Positions 23,846-31,947 of a DNA stretch of 40,853 nucleotides are shown here, piece after piece. Below the pieces are notes generated by a model. The model was not told where the DNA came from. It did not search any database and was given only the letters and a program-made list of their open reading frames with translations. A program made the position numbers and the translations under genes. This DNA comes from a virus, in the IMG/VR virus record IMGVR_UViG_3300037258_000475, positions 1 through 40,853 of that record; one strand, 5' to 3'. Each line of letters starts with the position of its first letter. Within the stretch, counting starts at the first letter, position 1.

Positions 23846-24549
23846 TGGCCGGCAACGACACGCCGGCGATCACGATGAACATCGGCGCCCCAGGGGGCGC
23901 CGAGGACGTTCCGGTGCTGCGCGAGGGCGATGCGCTGGATCTGCCGGAAGGCGCGGTGGAGAACCCGGACGGGACGGTGCTGTTGACGCTGTCGTCGCCG
24001 GTCGCGGTGGCGTTGTCTTCGGCTGGCGGCGCCGTCGCGGTGTCGGAGACGATCGAGACGCTGCTGTTCAAGCGTACCACCGGCGCGCAGGCACGGCGCT
24101 TTTTGCGGCTGGGCGGTCGGGCTGGATCGAAGAGCGTGATCGCCGCGTGCGTGGGCATGAACGAGGCAACATTCGCGCGGCTGAACGCGCGCGCCGATGC
24201 GGCGGATGTCACTGCGATGTTTGGCGTGGTCGGCGCGTTGCTCGATCTCGGCGTCGAGCTGCCTGACAAGGCGCGAGAGAGCGCCGATGGCACAATCGTG
24301 CTGCCGCTGCGCCCATCGCCCGAGGGCGCCGAGCTGCCGGAGAGCCTGATGTTCCGCCGGCTGACCGGGGCGCACCTCGATCTGATCGCGAGGGCGAAGG
24401 ACAGCCTGGTGACCGGCGTGCAGCTATCGACCGGCATGAAGCTCGCCGAGGTCGATGCGCTGCTGAACGACTGCGACGGCGCGGATGTGCTGGCGGCGCA
24501 TCGGGTGGTGCTTTTTTTGTCCATGAGTGGCCGTCGAACTGGAAGCTGA
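23845..24549 (+). CDS. Tail assembly chaperone, Mu gp41-like (zero-frame product)
   Basis: 234 residues from ATG 23845. The C-terminal half matches tail-assembly chaperones: PESLMFRRLTGAHLDLIARA and LSTGMKLAEVDALLNDCDGA. The same motif pair occurs earlier in diverged form (IETLLFKRTTGAQARRFLRL, SKSVIAACVGMNEATFARLN), so the protein looks like an internal duplication of the domain, longer than the usual ~100 residues. The zero frame ends 10 codons after a T TTT TTG slippery site, and a -1 shift there would fuse it to the next short frame. It binds the tape measure protein during tail assembly. Confidence 0.85.
   Translation: MAGNDTPAITMNIGAPGGAEDVPVLREGDALDLPEGAVENPDGTVLLTLSSPVAVALSSAGGAVAVSETIETLLFKRTTGAQARRFLRLGGRAGSKSVIAACVGMNEATFARLNARADAADVTAMFGVVGALLDLGVELPDKARESADGTIVLPLRPSPEGAELPESLMFRRLTGAHLDLIARAKDSLVTGVQLSTGMKLAEVDALLNDCDGADVLAAHRVVLFLSMSGRRTGS
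24513..24519 (+). other. Probable -1 programmed ribosomal frameshift site
   Basis: The heptamer T TTT TTG is in the correct phase: the zero-frame codons TTT (24514) and TTG (24517) can slip back one base to TTT and TTT. After the slip the frame reads FVHEWPSNWKLMLAAIGAHF and continues to the TAG at 24669-24671. Recoding at this tail-chaperone junction is conserved in long-tailed phages. A reinitiation route through the tgatg at 24547-24551 is also possible. Confidence 0.8.
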
Positions 24550-24671
24550 TGCTCGCCGCGATCGGCGCCCATTTTCATTTCTCGGCCGCCGAGCTTGAGG
24601 GGCTGACCGCCAGCCGGGCGCTGTTCTGGCTGGATGCGCTGAAAGAGTGGCGCGACGCCATGAAGCCGTAG
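24549..24671 (+). CDS. Tail assembly chaperone C-terminal part, Mu gp42-like (-1 frame)
   Basis: By itself, from ATG 24549 (overlapping the gp41-like stop as tgatg), it encodes 40 residues: LAAIGAHFHFSAAELEGLTA, then SRALFWLDALKEW. The pattern AxxFHxSxxEL and FWxxALxxW is that of the second part of tail-assembly chaperones such as gpE+G/GT products. The frame is open upstream to the slippery site, and the extra residues (HEWPSNWKL) look protein-like, which favours a frameshift fusion as the main product. It ends nine bases before the tape measure start, as expected. Confidence 0.75.
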   Translation: MLAAIGAHFHFSAAELEGLTASRALFWLDALKEWRDAMKP

Positions 24672-24679
24672 GAAGCACG

Positions 24680-26878
24680 ATGGCCAACGCCCAGATGAAG
24701 GCAAGCCTGGTTCTCAACTTCAAGGATGAGCTGGGCGCTGGGCTCACCAAGATGGAGCAGCAGCTCGACAAGCTGAAGAAGCTGGGCGAGCAACTGACGC
24801 TGGGTGAATTGGGCACCGGCGCCGAATCTATCCAGAAGACGATAAGCGCGACGCGGGACCTCGCCGGCGATGTGCGCAGCGTTGGCGCCGCGGCGAAGGG
24901 AGCGACCGCCGAGCTGAGGCAGATGGGCGCGGCCTATTCCCACGTCATGACGCAACGCAGCTTCAGCCGGAACGATGCGAGGATGCTTTGGGGGGCCGGG
25001 GCGCGGCCACCTGGCTATGCCAACCTGATGACGGAGCGCCGGTTCACAGCGAACGATGCGGCGATGGTGTGGGGTGGGCCGCGTGGAGCGCCGGCGCGTG
25101 CGGCCGAGCGCGGCGGCGGGATGGGCGGCATGGCGGGCGGCCTCGCTGCTATCGGAGGGGGATATGCTGCGCTGGCGTCAGTCCGGTCATACGCCAGCTT
25201 CGAGGACCTGGCGCGGACTGCAGCGATCGCGTCCGGTGTGAGCGGCCCTCTCGCGGTTGGCGCCGAGAGCAAGCGGCTCCAAGCCTTGTTCAACCACGAT
25301 GCGCTGGCGACGGCGCAGAGTGGCGTAAGCATCGGAACTGCCTATTCGGAAATGGTCGGTCAGGGTCTCGCGCCATCTCGGGCCGAGGGATTGTTGGGGG
25401 TGCATTCACGCGTCGCGGAGGCTTACGGAATAGATTCCGCCACGTTGACGCCAGCCACCGTGGCACTCAGCAAGAATTTGGGGATCAGCGAAGCCGACAT
25501 GGGCGGCGCGCTCGCGGCCATGGCGACGGCAAACTACAAGGGCCGTTTTAAGATCGCGGATTTTGCACTGCAGTTGCCGAGCATTACCGGTGACATGGTG
25601 ACGTTCGGGATGAAGGGGCGCGGCGCGGCTGATGAAGTTTTTGCGGCGCTCGAAACGGTGATGCAGAGCTCAAGCTCCCCTGGCCAGGGCGCCGCCAATT
25701 TCAAAGATTTCATGGACTATCTGGCATCGCCGCACGCGGCGCGCAGCTTCGACTTGAAGAGCCGCGGAATGCTCTCGGGGCCGACGCGGGCGATATTGGA
25801 CAAGTACCATGTTACTGGCTTCGACATGCCGAAGGTGCTTGAGCAGGCACGTATGAAGGGTGTTGATCCGATTACTGCGGCGCTCGACGCGCTCCAAGCG
25901 AAGATCAAGGATCTTCCACCCGACGTGATTAAGGACGTGCTCGGTGCCTTTTTCACCAACAGCATGTCGCGGGACGCAGCGCAGTCGCTGCTGCTATTCC
26001 GTCAGCAGTACGAGGCCCTGCGGACAGACCTCCATGCCGTCGGTGAGAACACGCTCGATAAGGCGTTGGAGGATCGCCTGGCGGGCGCGGCTGCCCAGAC
26101 AAAACTGCTGGACGAAGAGATGGCGCAGCTCGAACGCCGTCTCGGTGCGGGCCTTATGCCGGTCGTGAGGAAGACGGTCTTTGCGCTGGACGATGTCAAT
26201 AGCGTCATGCAGTGGATGGACGGGAAATTTCCTGGCCTCGGCGACGATGTGGTCTCGACGACTGCTGCGGTATTGGACGGGGCCGCTGCCTTTGGCGCCT
26301 TGGGGTTGGTGGTGCCAAAGCTCGCCAAGGGATTGATGCTCTTTCTGACGCCGATCGGAAGAGTGACGGCCGCGCTGGTGGGTATGGAAACTGGCGCCTT
26401 CGGGGCATCAAGCGTGCTGGGGATTGGACTGCCCGCCTCCCTGGGCGTGGCAACCTCGGCGATGAATACCTTCACCGCTGCGGCCAATCGTAATCCGTTT
26501 GTAAAGGCAGGCTTCCTGCTCGGCAGCATCGGTGAGGACCTTTACAACCGCATGAACCAGAAGGGCCTCGATACCACGAGCATGTCGCCTGAACAGGTGA
26601 CGCGGATGACCGGCATGCTGGGCGCCGGCGACGCCGCCCATCCGTCACCTCGTGCGGGCCAGGAATGGATTGAGCACCATGGGCCGGGGCTTGGCGTGAC
26701 CCCGGAGGGCTGGGCGCCTCCCGTTCCGATCCCGCCGCCGGTCACCGGCAACATCTATGTTTGGGTCGATCCGAACGGCGTGCCGATCATCACGCACCTG
26801 GACAGCACCGGCGGCGTCACCCTGGTGCACCCGGCCGGACCTGGTCCCGATCCGGGCCAGACGCTGGGGCGGCCATGA
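24680..26878 (+). CDS. Tail tape measure protein
   Basis: 732 residues from ATG 24680, with ggaag (24671-24675) upstream. The N-terminus is coiled coil (LTKMEQQLDKLKKLGEQLTL). Hydrophobic Gly/Ala-rich segments (MAGGLAAIGGGYAALASV; ~residue 540 onward, GALGLVVPKLAKGLMLFL) are typical of tape measures. An odd feature is a 15-residue motif present twice near residues 92-130: TQRSFSRNDARMLWG and TERRFTANDAAMVWG. The last 80 residues are Pro-rich. From about 25200 to 26600 the DNA is visibly less G+C-rich than its neighbours. The protein sets tail length and lies in the tube lumen. Confidence 0.9.
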   Translation: MANAQMKASLVLNFKDELGAGLTKMEQQLDKLKKLGEQLTLGELGTGAESIQKTISATRDLAGDVRSVGAAAKGATAELRQMGAAYSHVMTQRSFSRNDARMLWGAGARPPGYANLMTERRFTANDAAMVWGGPRGAPARAAERGGGMGGMAGGLAAIGGGYAALASVRSYASFEDLARTAAIASGVSGPLAVGAESKRLQALFNHDALATAQSGVSIGTAYSEMVGQGLAPSRAEGLLGVHSRVAEAYGIDSATLTPATVALSKNLGISEADMGGALAAMATANYKGRFKIADFALQLPSITGDMVTFGMKGRGAADEVFAALETVMQSSSSPGQGAANFKDFMDYLASPHAARSFDLKSRGMLSGPTRAILDKYHVTGFDMPKVLEQARMKGVDPITAALDALQAKIKDLPPDVIKDVLGAFFTNSMSRDAAQSLLLFRQQYEALRTDLHAVGENTLDKALEDRLAGAAAQTKLLDEEMAQLERRLGAGLMPVVRKTVFALDDVNSVMQWMDGKFPGLGDDVVSTTAAVLDGAAAFGALGLVVPKLAKGLMLFLTPIGRVTAALVGMETGAFGASSVLGIGLPASLGVATSAMNTFTAAANRNPFVKAGFLLGSIGEDLYNRMNQKGLDTTSMSPEQVTRMTGMLGAGDAAHPSPRAGQEWIEHHGPGLGVTPEGWAPPVPIPPPVTGNIYVWVDPNGVPIITHLDSTGGVTLVHPAGPGPDPGQTLGRP

Positions 26879-26907
26879 GCGTTTGCATGCCCATCCGGAT
26901 TTCACTC

Positions 26908-26915
26908 AAAGGAGG
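26908..26915 (+). promoter_or_regulatory. Near-perfect Shine-Dalgarno of the MazG-like gene
   Basis: The aaaggagg lies five bases before ATG 26921. Most genes here have weak sites or start by overlap coupling, so this strong independent site stands out. It supports separate, efficient translation of the small enzyme. Confidence 0.8.
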
Positions 26916-26920
26916 CTTAG

Positions 26921-27163
26921 ATGAGACCTGAATACCAACCTGTCTCCATCGAGCAAAAGCTCGGCTATCTGGTTGAGGAATGCGGTGAGGTCCTGCATGC
27001 GGTAGGTAAAACTCAACGCTGGGGATTGGAGAGTTTCAACCCAGAATTTGGAGCAAGCACAGAAACTAATCGCAAGTGGATTTTGCGAGAATTTACCGAC
27101 CTGGAGCGTGCCTGCGCCATCGTCAGGACGGCGCTCGACGGGTCAATGGGCGGTCGGGGGTGA
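26921..27163 (+). CDS. MazG-like nucleotide pyrophosphohydrolase (moron-like)
   Basis: 80 residues from ATG 26921. The sequence QKLGYLVEECGEVLHAVGKT, then QRWGLESFNP and KWILREFTDLERAC, carries the all-alpha NTP-pyrophosphatase signature E20-x2-E23 and E57-x2-D60, the metal-binding acidic residues. The family hydrolyses (d)NTPs to NMP and pyrophosphate; some members clean nucleotide pools or lower alarmone levels in phage infection. The gene is clearly lower in G+C than the flanks, has its own strong ribosome site, and sits between the tape measure and N genes, where Mu has nothing comparable. It is short but the two motifs are complete. Confidence 0.8.
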   Translation: MRPEYQPVSIEQKLGYLVEECGEVLHAVGKTQRWGLESFNPEFGASTETNRKWILREFTDLERACAIVRTALDGSMGGRG

Positions 27164-27176
27164 AAGCCGAATAACG

Positions 27177-28481
27177 ATGAGCGTCACGATCAACACGCTG
27201 GCGGCGGACATCACGACGCTGTCGCAACAGGGGCTGCTGCACGCGAGCTACGGCGGCGTGGGCTTCTATGTGATCGACGGCAGCGACGAATGCGGCCGTC
27301 GCGTGCTGCGCTTCCTGTTTCCCGGCCAGGACGCCTCGGCGTTCCAGGATCTCGGCCAGATGGACGGCGACATCGAGATCAAGGGCGCGCTGATCGGCGA
27401 CGATTTCGCCGCACAGGCGCAGCGCATGCGCGGGGTGTTCTACACGCCGGGGCCGCAGACGCTGATGCACCCGTGGCTGGGCGAAATCCAGGTGGTGCCC
27501 AAGCCGGGACGGCTGCCGAAGTTCAGCTTCAGCCAGGACAGCATCCGCGTCGCGTCATTCAGCATGACGGTGCTGCGGTGGACGCCGGCACAGCCGCCGG
27601 CGCTGGACACGCTGCAAGCGCTGCTGTTCGCGGTGGAAGACGCACAGACGGCGGTCGACCAGTTCCTCGGCCAGGTGCTGGCGCCGGTGGCGCTGACCGT
27701 GGCGGCGATCGGCGTCGTGCAGGGCTACGTCAACCTGGTGGCAACCGAATGGGCCGTGCTGACATCGAGCGCGGCCGATGCGGCGGTGGCGCCGGCCGCT
27801 GCGGCGCCGCTCGCGGCGATGGGCACCGTGGCGACGGTGACCGTGGATGCAAGCTATGGGGGAAACATCGCCGGGCTGCTGGGCAGCGTGCCGGCGGCGA
27901 TCGCAGGCACGTCGACGCCGATCGTGCCGGCGGCGGTGGCGCCAGGCGGGTCCGTCACGGCGCCGGTCGCCGTCGATCCGCGTGTAACAGCGACCGCGAT
28001 CCTGCAAGCGTTGCCGACGATGCAGCCGGCGGCGGCGGCAGCGGCGCCAGGTCCGGCACTGTCGGTGGCGGCGCAGGCGCTGGCGCTGTCCTATGCGGTG
28101 CAGGCGGCGAGCGACATCGTGTTCACCAGCCAGCAGGAAGCGCGCACCTGGTTCACCCAGCTCGGCACCGCGCTGGACACGGCAGCCACGCTGGCGGCGT
28201 CGCTGGTGCCGGCGCAGGCGACGGCCGCGGGAACGCTATGGCGCGCCCTGGTGGCGTTGCAGGCGGCGCTGGCGGCCGACATGACCGCGACGATCGGGCG
28301 GCTGCCGGCGGTGCAGACGCTGACGCTGGCCGCGCCGGCGTCGCTGTGGCTGATCGCGCAGTATCTGGTGGGCGATACGCCGGGGCTGGTGCTGCCGACC
28401 TATCTCGATCTGCGGGCGCGCAACGACATCATCAACCCGGCGGTGCCGCCGCCGGGGCCGCTTGAAGTGCTGGTGCAGTGA
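27177..28481 (+). CDS. Mu gpN-like DNA circularisation/tail protein
   Basis: 434 residues from ATG 27177. The N-terminal domain has LLHASYGGVGFYVIDGSDEC, RVLRFLFPGQDASAFQDLGQ and FYTPGPQTLMHPWLGEIQVV, matching the DNA circularisation N-terminal family. A long Ala/Pro-rich middle (~190-330) is followed by the conserved C-terminus with LWLIAQYLVGDTPGLVLPTY and DLRARNDIINPAVPPPGPLE. In Mu, gpN is a tail/baseplate component injected or used near the DNA end. The stop overlaps the next GTG. Confidence 0.88.
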   Translation: MSVTINTLAADITTLSQQGLLHASYGGVGFYVIDGSDECGRRVLRFLFPGQDASAFQDLGQMDGDIEIKGALIGDDFAAQAQRMRGVFYTPGPQTLMHPWLGEIQVVPKPGRLPKFSFSQDSIRVASFSMTVLRWTPAQPPALDTLQALLFAVEDAQTAVDQFLGQVLAPVALTVAAIGVVQGYVNLVATEWAVLTSSAADAAVAPAAAAPLAAMGTVATVTVDASYGGNIAGLLGSVPAAIAGTSTPIVPAAVAPGGSVTAPVAVDPRVTATAILQALPTMQPAAAAAAPGPALSVAAQALALSYAVQAASDIVFTSQQEARTWFTQLGTALDTAATLAASLVPAQATAAGTLWRALVALQAALAADMTATIGRLPAVQTLTLAAPASLWLIAQYLVGDTPGLVLPTYLDLRARNDIINPAVPPPGPLEVLVQ

Positions 28482-29752
28482 GCGGGTTTGCCACAGCAGG
28501 GGGCGGCGCACCGCTGCCGTCGCCGCCGCTGCCGCAGCTTACGTTCACCGTCGGCGGCTACAGCTTCACGTCGATCATGCGCTGGTCGATCGAGCGCGAC
28601 CTGAAGGATATCGCCGGGCGTTTCGAGCTGGACGTGATGGACCAGGCGCGGATCCTCGCGTCGTTGCCGGCACAGATCAACAGCGGCCCGGCGCTGCCGT
28701 TCCGGCTGGGCGGCAAGCTGCCCTGCACGCTGGCGATCGACGGCGAGATCGTGCTGATGGGCTACATCGGCCGGCCGCGGGGTTCGTGGACGGCGGAGAC
28801 GCTGACGATGCGCATCGCCGGGCGCGACAAGACCGGCGACCTGGTGGACTGCGCGGCGCTGCCGAACGGGCCGGCCGAGTTCAAGGGCGTGGATCTGCTG
28901 CATGTCGCGCAGACGGTGTGCGCACCGTTCGGCATTACGGTGCGGGCCGATGTCGATATCGGCGCGCCGTTCACCCGGCTGTCGGCGCACCCGCACGACA
29001 CCGCAATGGCTTTCCTGGAGAGCGCGGCGCGGCAGCGCGCGGTGCTGCTGGTGAGCGACGGCGTCGGCGGCCTGGTGCTGACCCGCGGCGGATCGAGCCG
29101 GGCGCCGGCGCCGCTGCGCATGGGCGAGCTGGTGCAACGGGCGGACTTCGAAGAGGACTGGGACCATCGGTTCAGCGACTATTTCGTCAAGGGGCAGACC
29201 GACGCGCAGGGACACCGCGCCGGCGTCGCCGCGCCGCTGACCAGCAGTGTGACGCCGCTGACCAGCACGCCGACGCCGGCGGGCGCGCCAGGCGCGGCCA
29301 GCGCGAAAGAGGCGAGCAGCATCGTGATGACCGGGCACGCGATCGACCCGGAGATGAACCGCTGGCGTCCCACGGTGCGTTTGACGCGCTCTCAGAGCGG
29401 CATGAGCACGACGCAAGCGCAGGCGGAATGGATGCTGCGGGTAGCGAAGGGGCAGAGCACGTCGCTGCGCTATGTCGTGCTGGGCTGCCGCGCGGGGTCG
29501 AACAACGTGCTGTGGCGGCCGAATCAGGTGACGACCGTGTATGACCCGTATGCGGGGATCGACCGCGACATGCTGATCGCCGGCGTGCGGTTCGAGGGCG
29601 GACCGGAAGGGGTGAAGACCTCGCTGCGCGTGGTCGGCGTGACCGCGTACGACCTGATCAACGAGGCGGCGAAGAAGCGATCGCCGACACCGTCGAAGGC
29701 GGCCACGTCAGGTCCGCTGACCACGACCGTTTCGCCGTTGACGGCGCAATAG
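28478..29752 (+). CDS. Mu gpP (gp44)-like baseplate hub protein
   Basis: 424 residues from GTG 28478 (gtga overlap). The segments FTVGGYSFTSIMRWSIERDL, IAGRFELDVMD and DGEIVLMGYIGRPRGSWTAE, then LTMRIAGRDKTGDLVDCAAL are typical of the hub family. A Thr/Pro-rich insert (~244-260, PLTSSVTPLTSTPTP) has a short echo at the extreme C-terminus (PLTTTVSPLTAQ). It forms the central baseplate ring on which the spike sits. Confidence 0.9.
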   Translation: MSGFATAGGGAPLPSPPLPQLTFTVGGYSFTSIMRWSIERDLKDIAGRFELDVMDQARILASLPAQINSGPALPFRLGGKLPCTLAIDGEIVLMGYIGRPRGSWTAETLTMRIAGRDKTGDLVDCAALPNGPAEFKGVDLLHVAQTVCAPFGITVRADVDIGAPFTRLSAHPHDTAMAFLESAARQRAVLLVSDGVGGLVLTRGGSSRAPAPLRMGELVQRADFEEDWDHRFSDYFVKGQTDAQGHRAGVAAPLTSSVTPLTSTPTPAGAPGAASAKEASSIVMTGHAIDPEMNRWRPTVRLTRSQSGMSTTQAQAEWMLRVAKGQSTSLRYVVLGCRAGSNNVLWRPNQVTTVYDPYAGIDRDMLIAGVRFEGGPEGVKTSLRVVGVTAYDLINEAAKKRSPTPSKAATSGPLTTTVSPLTAQ

Positions 29753-29755
29753 CAC

Positions 29756-30316
29756 ATGGAAGAGCTGGCCTATGGACTGCGGGTCACCGTCCACTACGGG
29801 CTGATCAAGTCGATCGACGACAGCGGCCAGGCGCAGACCGCCGTGGTGCAGACGCACGATGGCGTGACGCGCGCCGGCGTCGAGGTGATGCAGCCCTTCG
29901 GTTTCGCCAGCGCGCCGCCCGCCGATGGTGCGATCGGCACCATGCTGTCGGTGGGCGGCGATGCGGCGCAATTCGTGCTGCTGCCGCTGTGCTGCCCTTC
30001 AGTGCGCTTCGGCGACCTGCTGGGCGGCGAGAGCGTGATGTACGCCTATGACGGATCCCGCGTGCACATCCGCCAGGGCGGCACGGTGCAGATCATCGCG
30101 GCGACCGAGGTGTTCATCAATGTCGGGACGGTCAGCGTGACCGTCTCGGCCTCCGGTGTGGCGATCGTCGGCAACGTGACGGTGACCGGGAGCATCAGCG
30201 CGACCGGGGATGTGTCCGACGGCGTCGGCGCGCTGTCGCGGCTGCGCGGGCACTACGATGGGCACACGCACCCGACACCGGACGGCGAGAGCGGCACGAC
30301 GAGCGAGCCGGACTGA
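29756..30316 (+). CDS. Mu gp45-like baseplate spike protein
   Basis: 186 residues from ATG 29756. An OB-like N-terminal domain (SGQAQTAVVQTHDGVTRAGV, EVMQPFGFASAPPADG) is followed by a triple-stranded beta-helix type repeat (VEVFINVGTVSVTV-like: TEVFINVGTVSVTVSASGVA, then GNVTVTGSISATGDVSDG). The C-terminal HYDGHTHP gives the histidine-rich metal-binding tip common in phage spikes. It pierces the outer membrane when the sheath contracts. The stop TGA is the first triplet of palindrome copy 3. Confidence 0.9.
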   Translation: MEELAYGLRVTVHYGLIKSIDDSGQAQTAVVQTHDGVTRAGVEVMQPFGFASAPPADGAIGTMLSVGGDAAQFVLLPLCCPSVRFGDLLGGESVMYAYDGSRVHIRQGGTVQIIAATEVFINVGTVSVTVSASGVAIVGNVTVTGSISATGDVSDGVGALSRLRGHYDGHTHPTPDGESGTTSEPD

Positions 30317-30337
30317 TGCCGGTGGGCGCCGGCATGA
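30314..30337 (+). repeat. 24-base palindromic repeat, copy 3
   Basis: Identical to the copies at 8008 and 17650. As at copy 1, its first tga is the stop codon of the preceding gene, here the gp45-like spike. It occupies part of the 54-base gap before the gp46-like gene, one of the few gaps in the tail operon. Confidence 0.85.
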
Positions 30338-30370
30338 CCCGGCATTTGCGCGCGCGCGACGGTGCGCCGC

Positions 30371-30832
30371 ATGCCCTGGATCGATCAGAAACTGATCTAC
30401 GATCCCCTTCTGCGTCGGTGCACGCTGGCGTTCAACGGCGTCGATCTGCAGATCGATGCGACGCCGGTGACGCCGGTGCTGATCGCGATCGGGTGCGATC
30501 GGCGGGCGCATCCGGACGATGTGTTGCCGGACGTGGTGGCGAACGCCTATGCGCCGGGCCGGTTGAATGCGCGGCGCGGGTGGTGCGGCGATGCACTCGA
30601 TACGTTGGGGCGGCTGGTCGGCAGCCGCATGTGGCTTTACCAGGTCGGCAAGCAGGACGAAGCGACGCGCAGGGGTGCCGAGGGCGCGATCGCCGAAGCG
30701 CTGGGGCCGGTCGCCAAGCAACGCGATTGGCCGATCGCGATCACCGTCACGTGGGTTCGCAAGGGCTTCCTGGGCTGCCTGACGAAGATCGGCAACACCA
30801 CGCTGAACCTGACGCTGCCGGCGGCGTCCTGA
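30371..30832 (+). CDS. Mu gp46-like baseplate wedge protein
   Basis: 153 residues from ATG 30371; a GTG three codons upstream is an alternative. It shows MPWIDQKLIYDPLLRRCTLA, GRLNARRGWCGDALDTLGRL, then GSRMWLYQVGKQDEATRRGA and the C-terminal ITVTWVRKGFLGCLTKIGNT, the pattern of the GP46 family. It is a small wedge component next to gp47. The stop overlaps the next ATG. Confidence 0.9.
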   Translation: MPWIDQKLIYDPLLRRCTLAFNGVDLQIDATPVTPVLIAIGCDRRAHPDDVLPDVVANAYAPGRLNARRGWCGDALDTLGRLVGSRMWLYQVGKQDEATRRGAEGAIAEALGPVAKQRDWPIAITVTWVRKGFLGCLTKIGNTTLNLTLPAAS

Positions 30833-31947
30833 TGCCCTGGCCGATCCCGCTGCCCGCCGACATCGCCGACCGCGCCGCGGCCGTCTACGAGGCGGAATTC
30901 GCGCGCATCTGGGCGCTGCTGAACCCGACTGCACCGGAGCCACCGCAGGTGGATGCGCGGTCGCCGGCTTCGATGCTGGCGGTGCATGCGCGCGTGCTGG
31001 GCATCACCGGGTTCGACCTGTACGGCATGCAGGCGCGGCTGGCGCAGGAGCTGATGCCGACGACGGCGATCGACTGGCTGCCGAAGCACGGGCAGACCTG
31101 GGGCGTGCCGCAGGATCAGCCGGTGCCGGCGGTGGGCAACCTGGTGCTGCCGGGCGGCTCGATCGGCTTCGTCATTCCGGAAGACGCGGCATTCAGCGTC
31201 AACGGCGGCGGCGTCTACGAGGTGGTGAACGCGGTCACGATCGAGGCTGCCGGCACGATCAGCGTGGGCGTATCGGCGGCCGTCGCGGGAACGGCGGGGG
31301 ACCTGGTGGCCGGGGTGACGCTGACCGCGGTCAGCCCGCTGTCGGGGCTGACCTCGCAGTCCGGCACGATCGATGTGAACGGCGTGACCGGCGGCCAGGA
31401 CCTGGAGGCGATCGAGAGCTGGCGGACGCGCATCATCCAGCGCATCCAGCAGCGTGGCGCCGGCGGCGACGGCAACGATTTCATTGCCTGGACGCAGACC
31501 GTGCTGCCGACGGCGATGGTGTATCCGTTCTCGCCCGGCCTTGGACAGATCACCGTGGTGATCGCCATGCCGACCGCGACTGGCTGGCGGGTGCCGACAT
31601 CGACCGAGCTGTCCGAGGCGACGGCGTATCTGAACGATGCGGCGAACCGCAAGCCACTGGGCGCGCCGGTGGTGAACGTGATCGCCGCGACGCTGCAGCC
31701 GGTCAACTTCACGCTGCACATGAACCCCGACACGACGGCGGTGCAGCAGGGCGCGACGGCGGCGCTGCAGCTTTACTTCATGAGTTCCGACATCCAGATC
31801 AACGGCACGCTGGATGTCTCGCGGTCGGACAACGCGATCAGCTTTGCCGCCGGCGCCTTCAGCTTCGACCGGACCGTGCCGAGCGGTGATATCAGTCCCG
31901 GCACGATCAGCTCACTGTTGACGCTCGGCACGGTGACGTTCGTATGA
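30832..31947 (+). CDS. Mu gp47-like baseplate protein (baseplate J family)
   Basis: 371 residues from ATG 30832 (tgatg overlap). Baseplate-J features are GFDLYGMQARLAQELMPTTA, AIDWLPKHGQTWGVP, the VAGTAGDLVAGVTLTAVSPL segment and GVTGGQDLEAIESWRTRIIQ, then GDGNDFIAWTQTVLPTAMVY. It forms the wedge ring that triggers sheath contraction. Length and order agree with Mu. Confidence 0.93.
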   Translation: MPWPIPLPADIADRAAAVYEAEFARIWALLNPTAPEPPQVDARSPASMLAVHARVLGITGFDLYGMQARLAQELMPTTAIDWLPKHGQTWGVPQDQPVPAVGNLVLPGGSIGFVIPEDAAFSVNGGGVYEVVNAVTIEAAGTISVGVSAAVAGTAGDLVAGVTLTAVSPLSGLTSQSGTIDVNGVTGGQDLEAIESWRTRIIQRIQQRGAGGDGNDFIAWTQTVLPTAMVYPFSPGLGQITVVIAMPTATGWRVPTSTELSEATAYLNDAANRKPLGAPVVNVIAATLQPVNFTLHMNPDTTAVQQGATAALQLYFMSSDIQINGTLDVSRSDNAISFAAGAFSFDRTVPSGDISPGTISSLLTLGTVTFV

